Source: Streptosporangium lutulentum (GTDB lineage Bacteria > Actinomycetota > Actinomycetes > Streptosporangiales > Streptosporangiaceae). From it: a DNA stretch of 64,000 nucleotides. How positions within the stretch are numbered: the first letter of the stretch is position 1; each line of letters starts with the position of its first letter. The stretch is taken from assembly GCF_030811455.1 (NCBI RefSeq), contig NZ_JAUSQU010000001.1, positions 5,704,001 to 5,768,000 of the forward strand, given 5' to 3'. This document shows positions 50,064 through 58,803 of this stretch, piece after piece. The notes below the pieces were generated by a model. It had not been told where the DNA came from. It was given only the letters and a program-made list of their open reading frames with translations, and ran no database searches. The translations under genes and the position numbers were made by a program.

Positions 50064-51311
50064 GTGATCCCCTTGTTCCAACCGGCCCCCCTCAAGAAGC
50101 AGCGCGACTACCGGCTGCTGCTCTCCGCCCGCGCCGTCTCCGAGACCGGTGCCGAGGTCTCCCGGCTGGCGATTCCGCTGACCGCCGCGATCCTGCTCGG
50201 CGCCTCCCCCCTCCAGATGGGCGTACTCACCGCCGTGACCTCGCTGCCCTACCTGCTGATCGGGCTTCAGGCGGGTGCCGTCGCCGACCGGATGAGACGG
50301 CACCGGCCGGTCATGGTCGCCTGCGAGGTGATCTCGGCCGTGGCCATGGCCACGATCCCCGTGGCCTGGATCGCCGGGCTGCTGACCGTGCCGTGGCTGA
50401 TCGCGATGGCGTTCGTCGTCGGCGCCTGCTCCGTGATCTTCCGGGCGTTCAACTTCCCGCACCTGGTCACGGTGGTCCACGAGAGCCAGCGGACCGAGGC
50501 GCTCGCGGGCTTCCAGTCGGCCTTCGCCCTCGCCAGCGTCGGCGGCCCCGGACTCGCCGGACTTCTCGTCCAGTTGATCACGGCGCCGTTCGCTCTCCTG
50601 GCCGACGCGGTGTCGTTCCTGGTCTCGGCGTTCCTGATCCGGAGAATCGCGGCGCCGGAGATCCACACACCCGCTCCCCCGCGCGGCATGTGGATCGAGA
50701 TCCGCGAAGGTCTGCACGCGGTGGTCCGGCATCCGGCGCTCCGCGCGCTCTGCGGCTGCGGAATCACGATCAACTTCTTCGGCAGCGTGTACATGGCGCT
50801 GTTCGTGCTCTACGCCCTCAACGTGATCGACCTGCCCGCGGGACTGGTCGGCGCGCTCACCGCCTTCTTCGGCGTCGGCGGCCTGCTCGGCGCGGCCGTC
50901 ATCTCTCGCCTGGTCAAGAGGTTCGGTGAGAACCGGATGCTGGCCTACTCCGTGCTGCTGTTCCCGATCGACTTCGTGACCGCGGCGCTCGCCTCCGGTC
51001 CGGTGTGGGGCAAGTTCCTGCTCCTGTCCGCCAGCGCGCTGATCAGCGGTATGGCCGTCGTGTGCTTCTCCGTCTGCATGGGCGCCATCACCCTCCGCGA
51101 GACCCCCACCGAGCTGAGGGGCCGGGTCAACGCCACGCTGACCTTCATGATCCAGGGTGTTCTCACCTTCGGCGGCCTCGCCGGCGGGCTGCTCGGCAGC
51201 CTGCTGGGTCTACGCCCGGTGCTGTGGATCTGCACGGCCGGAATCCTGCTCACGATCCCGTGGATCTGGCTCTCCCCGCTCCGCCACTTCTCCACACAAG
51301 AAGCACGATGA
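50064..51311 (+). CDS. MFS multidrug-type exporter
   Basis: A 415-residue transporter with about 12 hydrophobic segments. The loop 2-3 motif GAVADRMRRHRPVMV is the MFS signature, and GQ-like FNFPHLVTVVHESQRTEAL follows helix 5. It resembles the MFS_3/enterobactin-exporter-like group. I chose GTG 50064 since GGAAGG precedes it; an ATG at 50007 would place the start inside the operators. The gene ends within the first unit of a 43-bp repeat. Repressed probably by the divergent ArsR-type protein. Confidence 0.85.
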   Translation: MIPLFQPAPLKKQRDYRLLLSARAVSETGAEVSRLAIPLTAAILLGASPLQMGVLTAVTSLPYLLIGLQAGAVADRMRRHRPVMVACEVISAVAMATIPVAWIAGLLTVPWLIAMAFVVGACSVIFRAFNFPHLVTVVHESQRTEALAGFQSAFALASVGGPGLAGLLVQLITAPFALLADAVSFLVSAFLIRRIAAPEIHTPAPPRGMWIEIREGLHAVVRHPALRALCGCGITINFFGSVYMALFVLYALNVIDLPAGLVGALTAFFGVGGLLGAAVISRLVKRFGENRMLAYSVLLFPIDFVTAALASGPVWGKFLLLSASALISGMAVVCFSVCMGAITLRETPTELRGRVNATLTFMIQGVLTFGGLAGGLLGSLLGLRPVLWICTAGILLTIPWIWLSPLRHFSTQEAR

Positions 51312-51409
51312 TCGCGACCCGCTTCGCCACATCTCCACACAAGAAGCACGATGATCGCGACCCGCTTCGCCACATCTCCACACGAGAAGCACGATGATCG
51401 CGGCGGTCG
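51281..51409. repeat. three 43-bp tandem repeats at the 3' end of the MFS gene
   Basis: Units begin at 51281, 51324 and 51367; each contains TCTCCACAC, AAGCACGATGATCGCG and, in the first two, ACCCGCT. The first unit includes the MFS stop codon (TGA at 51309). Near identity implies recent tandem duplication of the gene's end. No frame is coding beyond it. Confidence 0.8.
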
Positions 51410-51514
51410 GTCGCCCTCCGGTTTCACCGTTGGATGTCCACACCCCATGTCGTCTGTCCACAGAATCCCGCTCGGCCCCCTTGGGCCTCAACGCGAGTCT
51501 CCATCCTCAGATGC

Positions 51515-52051
51515 GTGAACTCCCTTCGCACCTCCGGGATACGAGTCCTGCTGTCCATGCTGCTGTTCGCCATGCCGGGAACCACGGCACCGCGCACCAT
51601 GACCGGCGAGATGAGCCACGAGAGGGCACCCGAGCCCTCCGCCCGCTGGGAGTGGCCGATCGCCGGGCGTCCCCGGGTGATCCGGGGCTTCGCACCACCG
51701 CCGCAGCCGTGGCTGAGCGGGCACCGGGGAGTCGATCTCGCCGCGACGCCCGGTACGGAGGTCCGGGCCGCGGGGCCGGGGATCATCGGCTACGCCGGTC
51801 CGCTCGCCCAGCGGGGCGTGGTCACCGTGCTCCACGCCAACGGCCTGCGGACGACCTACCTTCCCGTCCAGCCATCGGTACGGCGTGGCCAGGCGGTGAG
51901 CGGGGGCGAGGTGATCGGCGTCGTGCAAGATGTGGGCGGGCACTGCCCTGCAGGTTGCCTGCACTGGGGCCTGCTCCGCGAACACCTGTATCTCGACCCG
52001 TTGCTCCTGCTGGGCCACGGCCAGGTCAGGCTGCTCCCCACCTGGCGCTGA
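51515..52051 (+). CDS. M23-family peptidoglycan peptidase-like protein
   Basis: A 178-residue LytM/M23 protein with an N-terminal hydrophobic segment (VLLSMLLFAMPG) suggesting export. The zinc site has HRGVDLAA (His and Asp ligands) and a final LHWG. The usual HxH is CLH here, so the first histidine, catalytic in LytM, is a cysteine. The start is uncertain: GTG 51515 gives a short signal-like N-terminus but lacks a ribosome site. It lies between the MFS gene and dprA; M23 genes commonly lie near rpsB in actinomycetes. Confidence 0.75.
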   Translation: MNSLRTSGIRVLLSMLLFAMPGTTAPRTMTGEMSHERAPEPSARWEWPIAGRPRVIRGFAPPPQPWLSGHRGVDLAATPGTEVRAAGPGIIGYAGPLAQRGVVTVLHANGLRTTYLPVQPSVRRGQAVSGGEVIGVVQDVGGHCPAGCLHWGLLREHLYLDPLLLLGHGQVRLLPTWR

Positions 52052-52061
52052 CTCTCACCCG

Positions 52062-52302
52062 CCGTGTCTGTGACCGGTCCTGACCCTCAACCTGCCCTGC
52101 CTACGACCAGCCCCGCCCATGACCGGCCGTACCTACAACCGGCCCTGCCTGCGATCAGTCCCGCCCATGACCGGCCGTATCTACGACCAGCCCTGCCTGT
52201 GACCGGCTGTGTCTATGACCGGTTGTACCTATGACCGGCCCTGTCCATAACCGGCCCTGTCCATAACCGGCCCTGTCCATAACCGGCCTCGCCTGCGGCC
52301 GG
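52062..52302. repeat. 16-bp minisatellite between the M23 gene and dprA
   Basis: About 15 copies of a 16-bp unit close to CCCTGCCTATGACCGG run head to tail; one unit is 17 bp. Three copies near 52239-52286 are identical (CCCTGTCCATAACCGG). It fills the space between two convergent genes. The period is not a multiple of three. Left-hand copies are more diverged than right-hand ones, suggesting growth from the right. Confidence 0.85.
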
Positions 52303-52334
52303 TCGTCATGTGCACGCGGCCCTGACCTGAGAAT

Positions 52335-53516
52335 TCACGGGCTCTCGGGACGCAGACGCCAGCCCCGGGAACCACGCTCCACGTATCCGGCGGCGGCCAG
52401 GCCACCAAGGCAGGAGAGCGCCGTCTCCAGACCGACGCCCGCGTTCATCGCGATCGTCGCCGGACCCGCCCCGATCCGGGCGGGCACCGCCTCAAGGACC
52501 CGGCGGGTCTCCGCATCCAGTTCGTCGCGGGGAAGCACCGGGCCACGCGGCTCGGGAGCCAGATCGGCGCCCATCGCGCCGACGAGCTCGATCATCTCTT
52601 CCGGGGTGGTGACGCAGGTGGCCGTTCCCTGGCGGATCAGCCGATGGCATCCGGCCGAGGTCTCCGAGGTCACCGGCCCCGGCACGGCGGCCAGATGGCG
52701 GTTCAACGCGATCGCGTGCCCCGCGGTGTTGAGCGCCCCGCTGCGCACGGCCGCCTCGATGACCACGGTGCCCCGCGACAGCGCGGCGATGAGCCGGTTG
52801 CGGACCAGGAACCGCGGCCTGGTCGGGTGGGCGCCCATCGGGCACTCGCTCACCAGCACACCCTGCGAACGCACGGCCGCGAACAGCTGATGATGCGCGC
52901 TGGGATAGGCGACGTCGGTGCCGCAGGCGAGCACGACGACCGTCGGTGTCTCCCCCGCGAGGACACCTCGGTGAGCCGCCCCGTCCACCCCGTATGCGCC
53001 GCCCGAAACAACCGTCCACCTTCGCTCGCCCAGTCCCGCTCCGAACTCCGCCGCGACATGCGTGCCGTACGGGGTGGCGGCTCGCGAACCGACGACCGCG
53101 ACGGACCGGAGACAGGAGAATCGCAGGTCGGCCTCGCCGTGGAGCCAGAGGGCATGGGGCCGGGAGTCTCCCAGGTCGTCCAGTTGGGTCGGCCACCCGG
53201 GATCTCCCGGAATCACCAGCCTGGCCCCTCCCCACTCGCCCTCGGCCAGGTCTCTGGCGGCGTCGGCCGTCTCCAGCCGGGCCGACCAGGAGCCGAGCAT
53301 CCGGGCGAGCCTGGCCAGGGGCTGCGCATCCTGCGATCCGGCCGCACCCCTGCGATGGGAGCTCACGAACCACCGGGTGAACTCCGGATCCAAGGCCCTC
53401 TCACGGATCTGCCCGACGGCGGCCTCCGGACCGTAGGAGGCTACGAGCCTGCCCATCACGGCGTCTCCCGGCTCGGCCAGCCGCATCAACGTGACCCGTG
53501 CGAGCCTGTCGCTCAC
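52335..53516 (-). CDS. dprA: DNA-processing protein A
   Basis: A 393-residue DprA/Smf protein. The Rossmann core carries VAVVGSRAATPYGTHVAAEF, then SGGAYGVDGAAHRGVLAG and the C-terminal winged helix (TIAMNAGVGLETALSCLGGL). It loads RecA on incoming single-stranded DNA. GTG 53516 overlaps the comM stop by four bases, giving coupled translation. It ends next to the minisatellite. Confidence 0.92.
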   Translation of the reverse strand: MSDRLARVTLMRLAEPGDAVMGRLVASYGPEAAVGQIRERALDPEFTRWFVSSHRRGAAGSQDAQPLARLARMLGSWSARLETADAARDLAEGEWGGARLVIPGDPGWPTQLDDLGDSRPHALWLHGEADLRFSCLRSVAVVGSRAATPYGTHVAAEFGAGLGERRWTVVSGGAYGVDGAAHRGVLAGETPTVVVLACGTDVAYPSAHHQLFAAVRSQGVLVSECPMGAHPTRPRFLVRNRLIAALSRGTVVIEAAVRSGALNTAGHAIALNRHLAAVPGPVTSETSAGCHRLIRQGTATCVTTPEEMIELVGAMGADLAPEPRGPVLPRDELDAETRRVLEAVPARIGAGPATIAMNAGVGLETALSCLGGLAAAGYVERGSRGWRLRPESP

Positions 53517-55228
53517 CATTCCTCCCCCAGCCACAGTCCGAGTGCCGCGTTGGTCTCGTGGAGCTCTGGCTCCTTCTTGCCCCCGAGGTCGGCCAGGGTC
53601 CAGGCCACCTTGAGCACCCGGTCGAGCCCGCGGGCGCTCAGCCGGCCGCTGTCCAGTTGCTGCAGGAGGGGGGACATCGCCTTGGACGGTGGCCGATATT
53701 CGGTGTGGAGCGCGCGGGTGGACACCTCCGCGTTGCACCGCCACGGGGTGTTCGCCAATCGCTTGGCGGCACGCTCACGTGCGAGCAGCACCCTCTCGGC
53801 CACCACCCGGCTCGGCTCGATGAACCGGCGGTCGGCGAGGAGCTCGCGCCTGGTCGACCGGTGAAGGCTGACCTTGACGTCCACGCGGTCCAGCAACGGA
53901 CCGGAGAGTCTGCCCAGGTAGCGGCGCCGGACCGTGGGGGTGCACCTGCACGGGTCTCCGGCAACGGACGACTGCCCGCACGGGCACTTGTTCGCGGCCA
54001 GAACCAGCATGAACCGGGCGGGAAACGTGACCGAACCCAGCGCTCTGGAGACCGTCACCCGGCCCGACTCCAGAGGCTGCCTGAGTGAGTCGAGCACGGA
54101 CATCGGATATTCGGGAGCCTCATCAAGGAACAGGACTCCCCTGTGAGCGAGCGAGACCGCGCCGGGACGGATCACCCCTCCGCCCCCGCCGATGATGGAC
54201 GCGACGCTCGCGGTGTGGTGAGGTGCCATGAAAGGGGGACGGATCAGCAGCGGGCGGTCCAGGGGCAGCACCCCGGCGACCGAGTGGATCGCGGTCACCT
54301 CAAGCGCCTGATCAAGCTTCAGGGACGGAAGCAGGGTGGGCAGCCGTTCGGCGAGCATTGTCTTGCCGGTGCCGGGAGGACCCAGCATCCAAAGGTTGTG
54401 TCCGCCTGCGGCACAGACCTCCAGCGCGTGGCGGGCGAGAGGCTGGCCCGCCACGTCTCCCAGGTCGGGGAGTGTCCCGCCGGCCCCCGCGGAGGCTCCG
54501 GACCCCGCGGCGGCCCCGCGTCTCGCGGCGGCGCCAGGCCCCGCGAAAGCTCCGGGACCGGCGGAGAATCCGGAATCGGCGAGAGATCCCGGCCCGTCCG
54601 AGGATCCGGGAAATCCGGGCACGCCGGAAGCGATCGGCCGCGCACCGTCCCGTACGCCGCCAGAGCGGGGTTCTTCGGCGGGCGGATCTCCGACCGGCGG
54701 CGCGTCGATCGGATCGTCGCTCCGAAGCCAGCTCACCAACCGCCCCAGGGTGGTGGCCGGGATCACGGTCACATCCGGCACGAGACCGGCCTCGGCGGCG
54801 TTGCGCGCGGGGACGACGACGGTGCGGGCACCGGCGGCGACGGCCGCCAGCACGGCGGGGAGCACGCCTCGCACCGGTCTCACCGAACCGTCGAGACCGA
54901 GCTCGCCCAGGAAGAACGGCTCGGCGACCCTGGCGATGGGCACGACCCCGGCCGCCGCCAGCAAGGCCACGGCGATCGCGACGTCGAACATGCTTCCTCG
55001 CTTGGGCAGGCTGGCGGGAAACAGGCTGACGGTGATCCGCGCGTCGGGCCATGGGTGACGGCTGTTGACCACGGCCGAGCGGACCCGGTCCCGTGCCTCG
55101 CTCAGCGCGGTGTCCAGCATGCCGGTGAGATGGAGACCGGCCATGCCGTTGCCGACGTCGGCCTCGACCTCGACGAGGTGGCCCGTCACCCCGACCAGGG
55201 CGACGCAGTGTGTGCGGGCGACGGCCAC
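53513..55228 (-). CDS. comM: YifB/ComM-family Mg-chelatase-like AAA+ ATPase
   Basis: A 571-residue protein. The N-terminal LonC-like domain (HLVEVEADVGNGMAGLHLTG) is followed by an unusual Gly/Ala/Ser/Pro-rich linker at about 172-250, then the AAA+ core with Walker A GPPGTGKT at 283-290, Walker B GVLFLDEAPEYP, and the zinc-like cluster CPCGQSS...CRC. ComM is a branch-migration helicase aiding recombination of taken-up DNA. It overlaps dprA, as in many actinomycetes. Start GTG 55228. Confidence 0.9.
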   Translation of the reverse strand: MAVARTHCVALVGVTGHLVEVEADVGNGMAGLHLTGMLDTALSEARDRVRSAVVNSRHPWPDARITVSLFPASLPKRGSMFDVAIAVALLAAAGVVPIARVAEPFFLGELGLDGSVRPVRGVLPAVLAAVAAGARTVVVPARNAAEAGLVPDVTVIPATTLGRLVSWLRSDDPIDAPPVGDPPAEEPRSGGVRDGARPIASGVPGFPGSSDGPGSLADSGFSAGPGAFAGPGAAARRGAAAGSGASAGAGGTLPDLGDVAGQPLARHALEVCAAGGHNLWMLGPPGTGKTMLAERLPTLLPSLKLDQALEVTAIHSVAGVLPLDRPLLIRPPFMAPHHTASVASIIGGGGGVIRPGAVSLAHRGVLFLDEAPEYPMSVLDSLRQPLESGRVTVSRALGSVTFPARFMLVLAANKCPCGQSSVAGDPCRCTPTVRRRYLGRLSGPLLDRVDVKVSLHRSTRRELLADRRFIEPSRVVAERVLLARERAAKRLANTPWRCNAEVSTRALHTEYRPPSKAMSPLLQQLDSGRLSARGLDRVLKVAWTLADLGGKKEPELHETNAALGLWLGEEW

Positions 55229-55291
55229 TCACGCCACCTCCCGGACGCGGCGGATGATCCAGGACAGTCCGGGAGACGTCTGTGGAGGCAT

Positions 55292-55645
55292 CTAGCTCAT
55301 CCCCCGCTCATGACGGATGACAAAATCTCCGGCGAACCGCTCCAGCGCGATGACGTCGACGCGGACCGCGTCGAACCTCTCGGACTGCTCTCCCAGCCAT
55401 CTGCCCGCGAGCCTGCGCAGGCGGGCGAGTTTCGCCTCGGTCACCGCTTCGAAGGCGGTGCCGTGGGTGCGGCCGGACCTGGTCTTCACCTCCACCACGA
55501 CGAGCGTCAGCCCCTCGCGGGCGACGACGTCGATCTCTCCGTCCGGGCACCGCCAGTTGCGATCCAGGATCTGCATGTCATGTGCCAGCAGATAGTCGAC
55601 GGCGACCTGCTCACCGTGCTTGCCGAGCTCATCCTTCGCGGCCAT
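55292..55645 (-). CDS. YraN/UPF0102 nuclease-fold protein
   Basis: A 117-residue protein. DGEIDVVAREGLTLVVVEVK has the D...ExK of Holliday-junction resolvase-like folds, and LGKHGEQVAVDYLLAHDMQI is the usual start. Function is unproven, but it groups with comM and dprA as here. ATG 55645. Confidence 0.9.
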   Translation of the reverse strand: MAAKDELGKHGEQVAVDYLLAHDMQILDRNWRCPDGEIDVVAREGLTLVVVEVKTRSGRTHGTAFEAVTEAKLARLRRLAGRWLGEQSERFDAVRVDVIALERFAGDFVIRHERGMS

Positions 55646-55960
55646 GGAACCACCTCCGGTTCCAGACCTTCGCTCAGCTCACCGTGGTCCCGAGGAGCCG
55701 AATCCGGCTCTGTGGACACACAGTGATCAGAAACCACTCCTGTGGACAACTCTCAGGCCCGCCGCGGGCGCCGCGCGCCGAACGGAGCTCGCAGCGCCGC
55801 CCCCTCAGACGGCCTGAGCAACCCCTCGGGCATCCCTCACACGCCCCGGCGCCCCTCGCCCGGCCCGCGACCCTCTTGACCACGCAGAGAAACCGCACAG
55901 GAACAGTGCGTACAGAAGGGCGGAAACAGGGACACCGACGGAGCGACCCCCCGGGCGGCG

Positions 55961-55996
55961 CTCATCAAGCTCATCAAGCTCATCAAGCTCATCAAG
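55961..55996. repeat. four tandem copies of CTCATCAAG
   Basis: The nonamer CTCATCAAG repeats exactly four times. It lies 30-65 nt after the DUF2469-gene stop. The 55646-56024 gap otherwise shows no gene. Confidence 0.8.
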
Positions 55997-56024
55997 CGGA
56001 ACACGGGAACTCGCGGGGAGCGCC

Positions 56025-56348
56025 TCAGCCGGAGAAGCCTTCCTTGGGCATCTGCAGGTCCGGCTTGGCGAGCTCCTCGACGTTCACGTCCTTGAAGGTG
56101 ACCACGCGCACGTTCTTCACGAACCTCGCGGGCCGGTACATGTCCCAGACCCAGGCGTCCTGCATCTTCACATCGAAGAACACGTCACCGTTCTCGGCCG
56201 TGCGGACATCCAGGTCGACGGAGTTGGTGAGATAGAAGCGCCGTTCGGTCTCCACCACATAGGTGAACAAACCGACGACGTCACGGTACTCACGGTAAAG
56301 CTGCAGCTCCATCTCGGTTTCGTACTTCTCGAGATCCTCTGCGCTCAT
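56025..56348 (-). CDS. DUF2469 family protein
   Basis: A 107-residue protein (MSAEDLEKYETEMELQLYRE, then YRDVVGLFTYVVETERRFYL) of a highly conserved, actinobacteria-specific family without known function. It is regularly found next to rnhB and the yraN gene, as here. Confidence 0.92.
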   Translation of the reverse strand: MSAEDLEKYETEMELQLYREYRDVVGLFTYVVETERRFYLTNSVDLDVRTAENGDVFFDVKMQDAWVWDMYRPARFVKNVRVVTFKDVNVEELAKPDLQMPKEGFSG

Positions 56349-56387
56349 ACCGGTCCTCCTGTTAAACGCCCTCCCCGGCCCGCCCGA

Positions 56388-57074
56388 TCAGGCGACACCG
56401 GCCCCCACTTCATTCTCACCCATCACCCCACTCGCCCCTGACCGCGCCACCGTCGAGAAGGAGAATCGGTGATCAGGACACGGACCGTAGGTTTCGAGCG
56501 CCCTGCGATGATCTACGGTGCCATACCCCTTGTGCACGGCGAAGCCGTATCGGGGATGGCACTCGTCCAGCGCGACCATCATCCTGTCCCGCGTCACCTT
56601 GGCGACGATCGAGGCCGCGGCGACGCAGGCCGCGACCTGGTCACCCTTCCATATTCCGAGCGATGGGACGGGCAGCCCAGGGACGGGGAACCCGTCGGTG
56701 AGCACATAACCAAACTCACAGGATAGCCGTGCCACAGCCCGGCGCATTCCATCGATGTTGGATTTGTGCAGACCCCGCGTGTCGATCTCGCCCGGCGGGA
56801 TCACCACCAGGCCGATCGCCTCCGCGGTCGCGGTGATCCGCTCGTACAGCGAGTCGCGCCGGGAGGCCGTCAGCAACTTCGAATCGCCCAGACCGTCGAT
56901 CGGACGGCCCAGCACCACCGCGGCGATCACCAGCGGCCCGGCACAGGCGCCTCTGCCGGCCTCGTCGACTCCGGCCACGGGCCCCAGCCCGCGGCGCGTG
57001 AGAGCCCGCTCATAGCCGTACAGTCCCGAATCCCTCCGGACCACGCTGGGTCTGGGGCGAAACGCAACCGTCAT
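56388..57074 (-). CDS. rnhB: ribonuclease HII
   Basis: A 228-residue enzyme. GVDEAGRGACAGPLV puts the catalytic Asp-Glu at 37-38, and IDGMRRAVARL and ASIVAKVTRDRMM complete the type 2 RNase H pattern. It cuts ribonucleotides embedded in DNA. I chose ATG 57074 over the frame's earlier start because the homology begins near. It precedes the DUF2469 gene on the same strand. Confidence 0.92.
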   Translation of the reverse strand: MTVAFRPRPSVVRRDSGLYGYERALTRRGLGPVAGVDEAGRGACAGPLVIAAVVLGRPIDGLGDSKLLTASRRDSLYERITATAEAIGLVVIPPGEIDTRGLHKSNIDGMRRAVARLSCEFGYVLTDGFPVPGLPVPSLGIWKGDQVAACVAAASIVAKVTRDRMMVALDECHPRYGFAVHKGYGTVDHRRALETYGPCPDHRFSFSTVARSGASGVMGENEVGAGVA

Positions 57075-57138
57075 GGCACCACGGCACACAGAGCAACCAT
57101 GACCAGAGAGTACGCCCCATCCGGTGCATTCGGTACTG

Positions 57139-57768
57139 CTATCTCACCTTGGTGAACGACTTGGTGAACGTCTCGGGCGTCGAAAGGATGGCGGCCCTGG
57201 AGAACGGCCAGTAGATCGCGAAGGCCCGGCCGATCACGTCGTCCTCGGAGATCGTCCCTTCCCCCTCGTGCAGCTCGTGGTCCCGGGAGTCGGCGGAGGC
57301 CGTACGGTGATCGCCCATGACCCACAGGCGCCCCGGGGGCACGACCTTCTCGAACGGATCACCCGAGGGGAAGTCGTCGGGGTGCAGGTAGGCGCCCTCG
57401 TCGATCGGGACCCCGTTGACGGTGATCCGCTTCTGGGCGTCGCAGCACTTCACGGTGTCACCGCCGATCCCGATGACCCTCTTGATCGTGTCTTCGTTGT
57501 TCCAGCCCTTGAAGACGACGATGTCTCCGCGCTCGGTGGCGCCGTGCAGCTTGTTGACGATCACCCGGTCGTGCTCGACCAGGGTGTTCTCCATGGACTC
57601 CGACGGGATCCAGAAAGACTGGAAGACGAAGGCCTGGAGCAGCAACGCCACCACCACGCCGCACACGAGCAGGAAGAGCGACTCGCGCAGACCGCCCTTG
57701 CCGGCCGCCTTTTTCTTCTTGCCCTTCTCGGGCTCGTTTTCCTTCTCGGCCTCGGGGTCAACGGTCAT
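57139..57768 (-). CDS. lepB: signal peptidase I, paralogue 1
   Basis: A 209-residue type I signal peptidase with one N-terminal membrane anchor (about 32-50). Catalytic Ser58 is in PSESMENT and Lys96 in DTIKRVIG; GDHRTASADSRDH is the last conserved box. It cleaves Sec and Tat signal peptides. It lies 10 nt after the second lepB, so they are co-transcribed. Confidence 0.92.
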   Translation of the reverse strand: MTVDPEAEKENEPEKGKKKKAAGKGGLRESLFLLVCGVVVALLLQAFVFQSFWIPSESMENTLVEHDRVIVNKLHGATERGDIVVFKGWNNEDTIKRVIGIGGDTVKCCDAQKRITVNGVPIDEGAYLHPDDFPSGDPFEKVVPPGRLWVMGDHRTASADSRDHELHEGEGTISEDDVIGRAFAIYWPFSRAAILSTPETFTKSFTKVR

Positions 57769-57777
57769 GGGGTACGG

Positions 57778-58647
57778 CTACCGCCTTGAAAGCCAGCGAC
57801 GACGCCACAGCAGCAACGGCACGGCCCCCGCGAAACCGGCGATGAGCGGGGTGGCTCCCGCCGCCGCGGAGGCGGCCTTGAGGGCCGGCTGGCTGAAGGT
57901 GTCTGGAATGGAAAGGATGGTGGCCCTGGAGAACGGCCAGACGATCACGAAGGCCCGGCCGATCACCTTGTCCACCGGGATCGTCCCGCCACCGGGGTCG
58001 CCCTGGTGGGAGCGGGAGTCGAGGGAGACCGAGCGGTGGTCGCCCATCACCCACAGGCGGCCCTCGGGCACCTTGATCTCGAAGTCCGCCTGGGACGGCA
58101 CGTCACCGGGGTAGAGATAGCTCCCCTCGTCGAGGGGAACGCCGTTGACCGTGACCCGGCCCTTGGCGTCGCAGCACTTCACCGTGTCGCCGGCGACGCC
58201 GATGACCCGCTTGATGTAGTCCTTCTCGCCGGGGATCACGCCGAACGCCGTGCCGACCCAGCGGAAGAACCCGGCCACCGCGTTGGACGGCTCCTCGAAC
58301 TGCACCTCGCCGTCCCAGGAGTCGACGCCGGAGAACACCACCACGTCACCGCGCTCGATGTCACGGATCCGGTAGACGGGCTTGTTGACCAGGACCCGGT
58401 CGTTCGTCAGGAGGGTGTTCTCCATCGACTCCGACGGGATGTAGAAGGCCTGGATCACGAAAGTCTTGATTATGAGCGCGAGAACCAGCGCCACGACGAT
58501 CAGGACGGGCAGTTCTTTCCAGAAAGAGCCCTTTTTCTTGTCCTTGCCGCTCTTGGCGTCCTTCTGCGTTTCTTCGGCGACCACGTCCACCTCGTCCTCG
58601 ACAGGTCGACGCGAAGCTGCGCCGTACTCCCGGTCTTCGCTAGTCAT
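57778..58647 (-). CDS. lepB: signal peptidase I, paralogue 2
   Basis: A 289-residue signal peptidase I. An acidic/lysine-rich cytosolic tail leads to a membrane anchor at about 47-68. Catalytic Ser74 is in PSESMENT, Lys147 in DYIKRVIG, and a second C-terminal hydrophobic stretch (about 265-280) is followed by a basic end. Both paralogues share TVKCCDA, unlike most signal peptidases, so they arose by duplication. I chose ATG 58647, where the family pattern starts; a longer frame lies upstream. Confidence 0.92.
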   Translation of the reverse strand: MTSEDREYGAASRRPVEDEVDVVAEETQKDAKSGKDKKKGSFWKELPVLIVVALVLALIIKTFVIQAFYIPSESMENTLLTNDRVLVNKPVYRIRDIERGDVVVFSGVDSWDGEVQFEEPSNAVAGFFRWVGTAFGVIPGEKDYIKRVIGVAGDTVKCCDAKGRVTVNGVPLDEGSYLYPGDVPSQADFEIKVPEGRLWVMGDHRSVSLDSRSHQGDPGGGTIPVDKVIGRAFVIVWPFSRATILSIPDTFSQPALKAASAAAGATPLIAGFAGAVPLLLWRRRWLSRR

Positions 58648-58747
58648 CGCTGATGAGCCTAGATGATGCCCGAGGCCAACCGGTCGCGCGGTGGGGTACG
58701 TACAGCTATGCGTCTTGCCATAGGAGGCCAAACCTCCTTACATGCGT

Positions 58748-58784
58748 CTGGCCCGCTCCCCAGAGAGTAGAGGATGCGGGCCAG
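58748..58784 (-). terminator. probable terminator of rplS
   Basis: A 9-bp stem (CTGGCCCGC with GCGGGCCAG) around a 19-nt loop lies 20 nt after the rplS stop on the minus strand, before the lepB pair. Confidence 0.5.
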
Positions 58785-58803
58785 GCTGCGACTACCGGAC
58801 GCT

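Noticed and set aside
52062..52302. CRISPR or coding repeats
   Set aside because: Units are contiguous 16-mers with no spacers, and the period shifts frame.
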